A DNA stretch of 64,000 bases, taken from contig NC_061864.1 in the NCBI RefSeq assembly GCF_907164915.1, forward strand, positions 10,423,889 to 10,487,888, written 5' to 3'. Numbering within the stretch: the stretch's first letter is position 1; each line of letters opens with the position of its first letter. Shown here piece by piece: positions 63,354 through 64,000 of the stretch. Under the pieces are notes generated by a model. It did not search any database and had not been told where the DNA came from. It saw only the letters and a list, made by a program, of their open reading frames with translations. The translations under genes were made by a program, and so were the position numbers. This DNA comes from Impatiens glandulifera. Its lineage: Eukaryota; Streptophyta; Magnoliopsida; Ericales; Balsaminaceae.

Positions 63354-64000
63354 AGATTCAGTTTATTAAAATAAACTAAAGCTTTATTTAAGCAAATCTG
63401 ACGCCTTTTCAGTTGTTTTTTTATAAATTCAAATATTTTAGTAGATAAATTGAAAAAGAATGAAAATGTGTATGAATTTTTTTTAAATTATTTTGAAAAA
63501 TTCTAATGAAAAAAGGCCCAGTTAATATTTCTCTGTACAACCCATTAAAGTCGATGGGCCAAATTCTTCCCCAAGTGGTATATTGCTCTTCCAAATTTGA
63601 TCTCCACTTGCTTCAGAAATCTTCATTGAGCATATGAAGAATTATGCTACTCAAAAACAAGATCCATTTAATAAAGGACTCTCCGACATCATAATTTTTC
63701 AAAATAATCGTTTTTCTAGAACCCATCTAGTCGTGATTCTAGTTGGTTGGGAACCTGGCATCATCCATCTCAACCAATTTAACTCACAATTCTTCATGTA
63801 ATGAAATTTTCATATTTGATTCTTTCTAATACAACATTTTAAGTTATGATTGAGAGTAGGATAGTCATTTATATCAAATCGCATTGCTTGAAACAAAACA
63901 TATCGACCATTCAAAGTGATTATTCTTTAGAGATTTTCAATCTATCTCTTTTTATATTGCAGCATTCCTCCAAAATGTTAGACTTTCAAATATTCATGTC
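63354..64000. other. Unassigned right edge of the window
   Basis: AT-rich at first. From about 63590 the composition is less biased (GATCTCCACTTGCTTCAG, GGTTGGGAACCTGGCATC), which may be part of an old retroelement or of a gene beyond the edge. No frame longer than about 60 codons and no recognised motif. Confidence 0.35.

Overview
This is a plant nuclear window, almost certainly from a eudicot. Genes are split by short AT-rich introns with GT-AG borders (and one GC-AG intron), intergenic DNA is very AT-rich, and the interspersed repeats are typical of angiosperms: a decayed LINE, tRNA-derived SINEs, and hAT-, Harbinger- and MULE-like non-autonomous elements. I cannot name the species.

Twelve protein-coding genes can be modelled from start to stop; in every one the exon phases close. 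In order: a PAM2/two-RRM CID-type RNA-binding protein (2078-4289, +); a 758-residue coiled-coil protein with a conserved C-terminal domain (10572-5537, -); a SAUR32-like protein (21135-20737, -); two tandem 6-phosphogluconolactonases, one without and one with a transit peptide (24530-25636 and 26739-28323, +); a membrane-anchored GH28 polygalacturonase-like protein (29676-31666, +); a TBC-domain Rab GAP (32821-36988, +); a tail-anchored cytochrome b5 (38011-37449, -); an intronless BCS1/ASD-type AAA ATPase (43514-45013, +); a MYG1-type DHH exonuclease (46348-49630, +); a small F-box protein (50546-49860, -); and a Yippee-like zinc-binding protein (61343-62033, +). A MIR171/MIR479-type microRNA hairpin lies at about 56670-56763 in the repeat-rich region.

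Repeat-rich stretches are 10.6-20.7 kb (LINE fossil, one SINE, long AT microsatellites), 38-43.5 kb (LINE tail, SINE) and 50.5-61.3 kb (several fold-back elements). A 1.1-kb fold-back element sits in the last long intron of the MYG1 gene, and a Harbinger-type MITE is nested in a hAT-type MITE at 62.6-63.4 kb.

The genes do not form an operon-like unit. From memory, several neighbours (CID, PGL, TBC, MYG1; and SAUR32, cytochrome b5, AAA ATPase) have Arabidopsis homologues that lie close together on other chromosomes, so the window looks like a piece of ancestral eudicot gene order. The two PGLs serve the oxidative pentose phosphate pathway in different compartments. No prokaryotic system, CRISPR array, rRNA gene or intact tRNA gene was seen.
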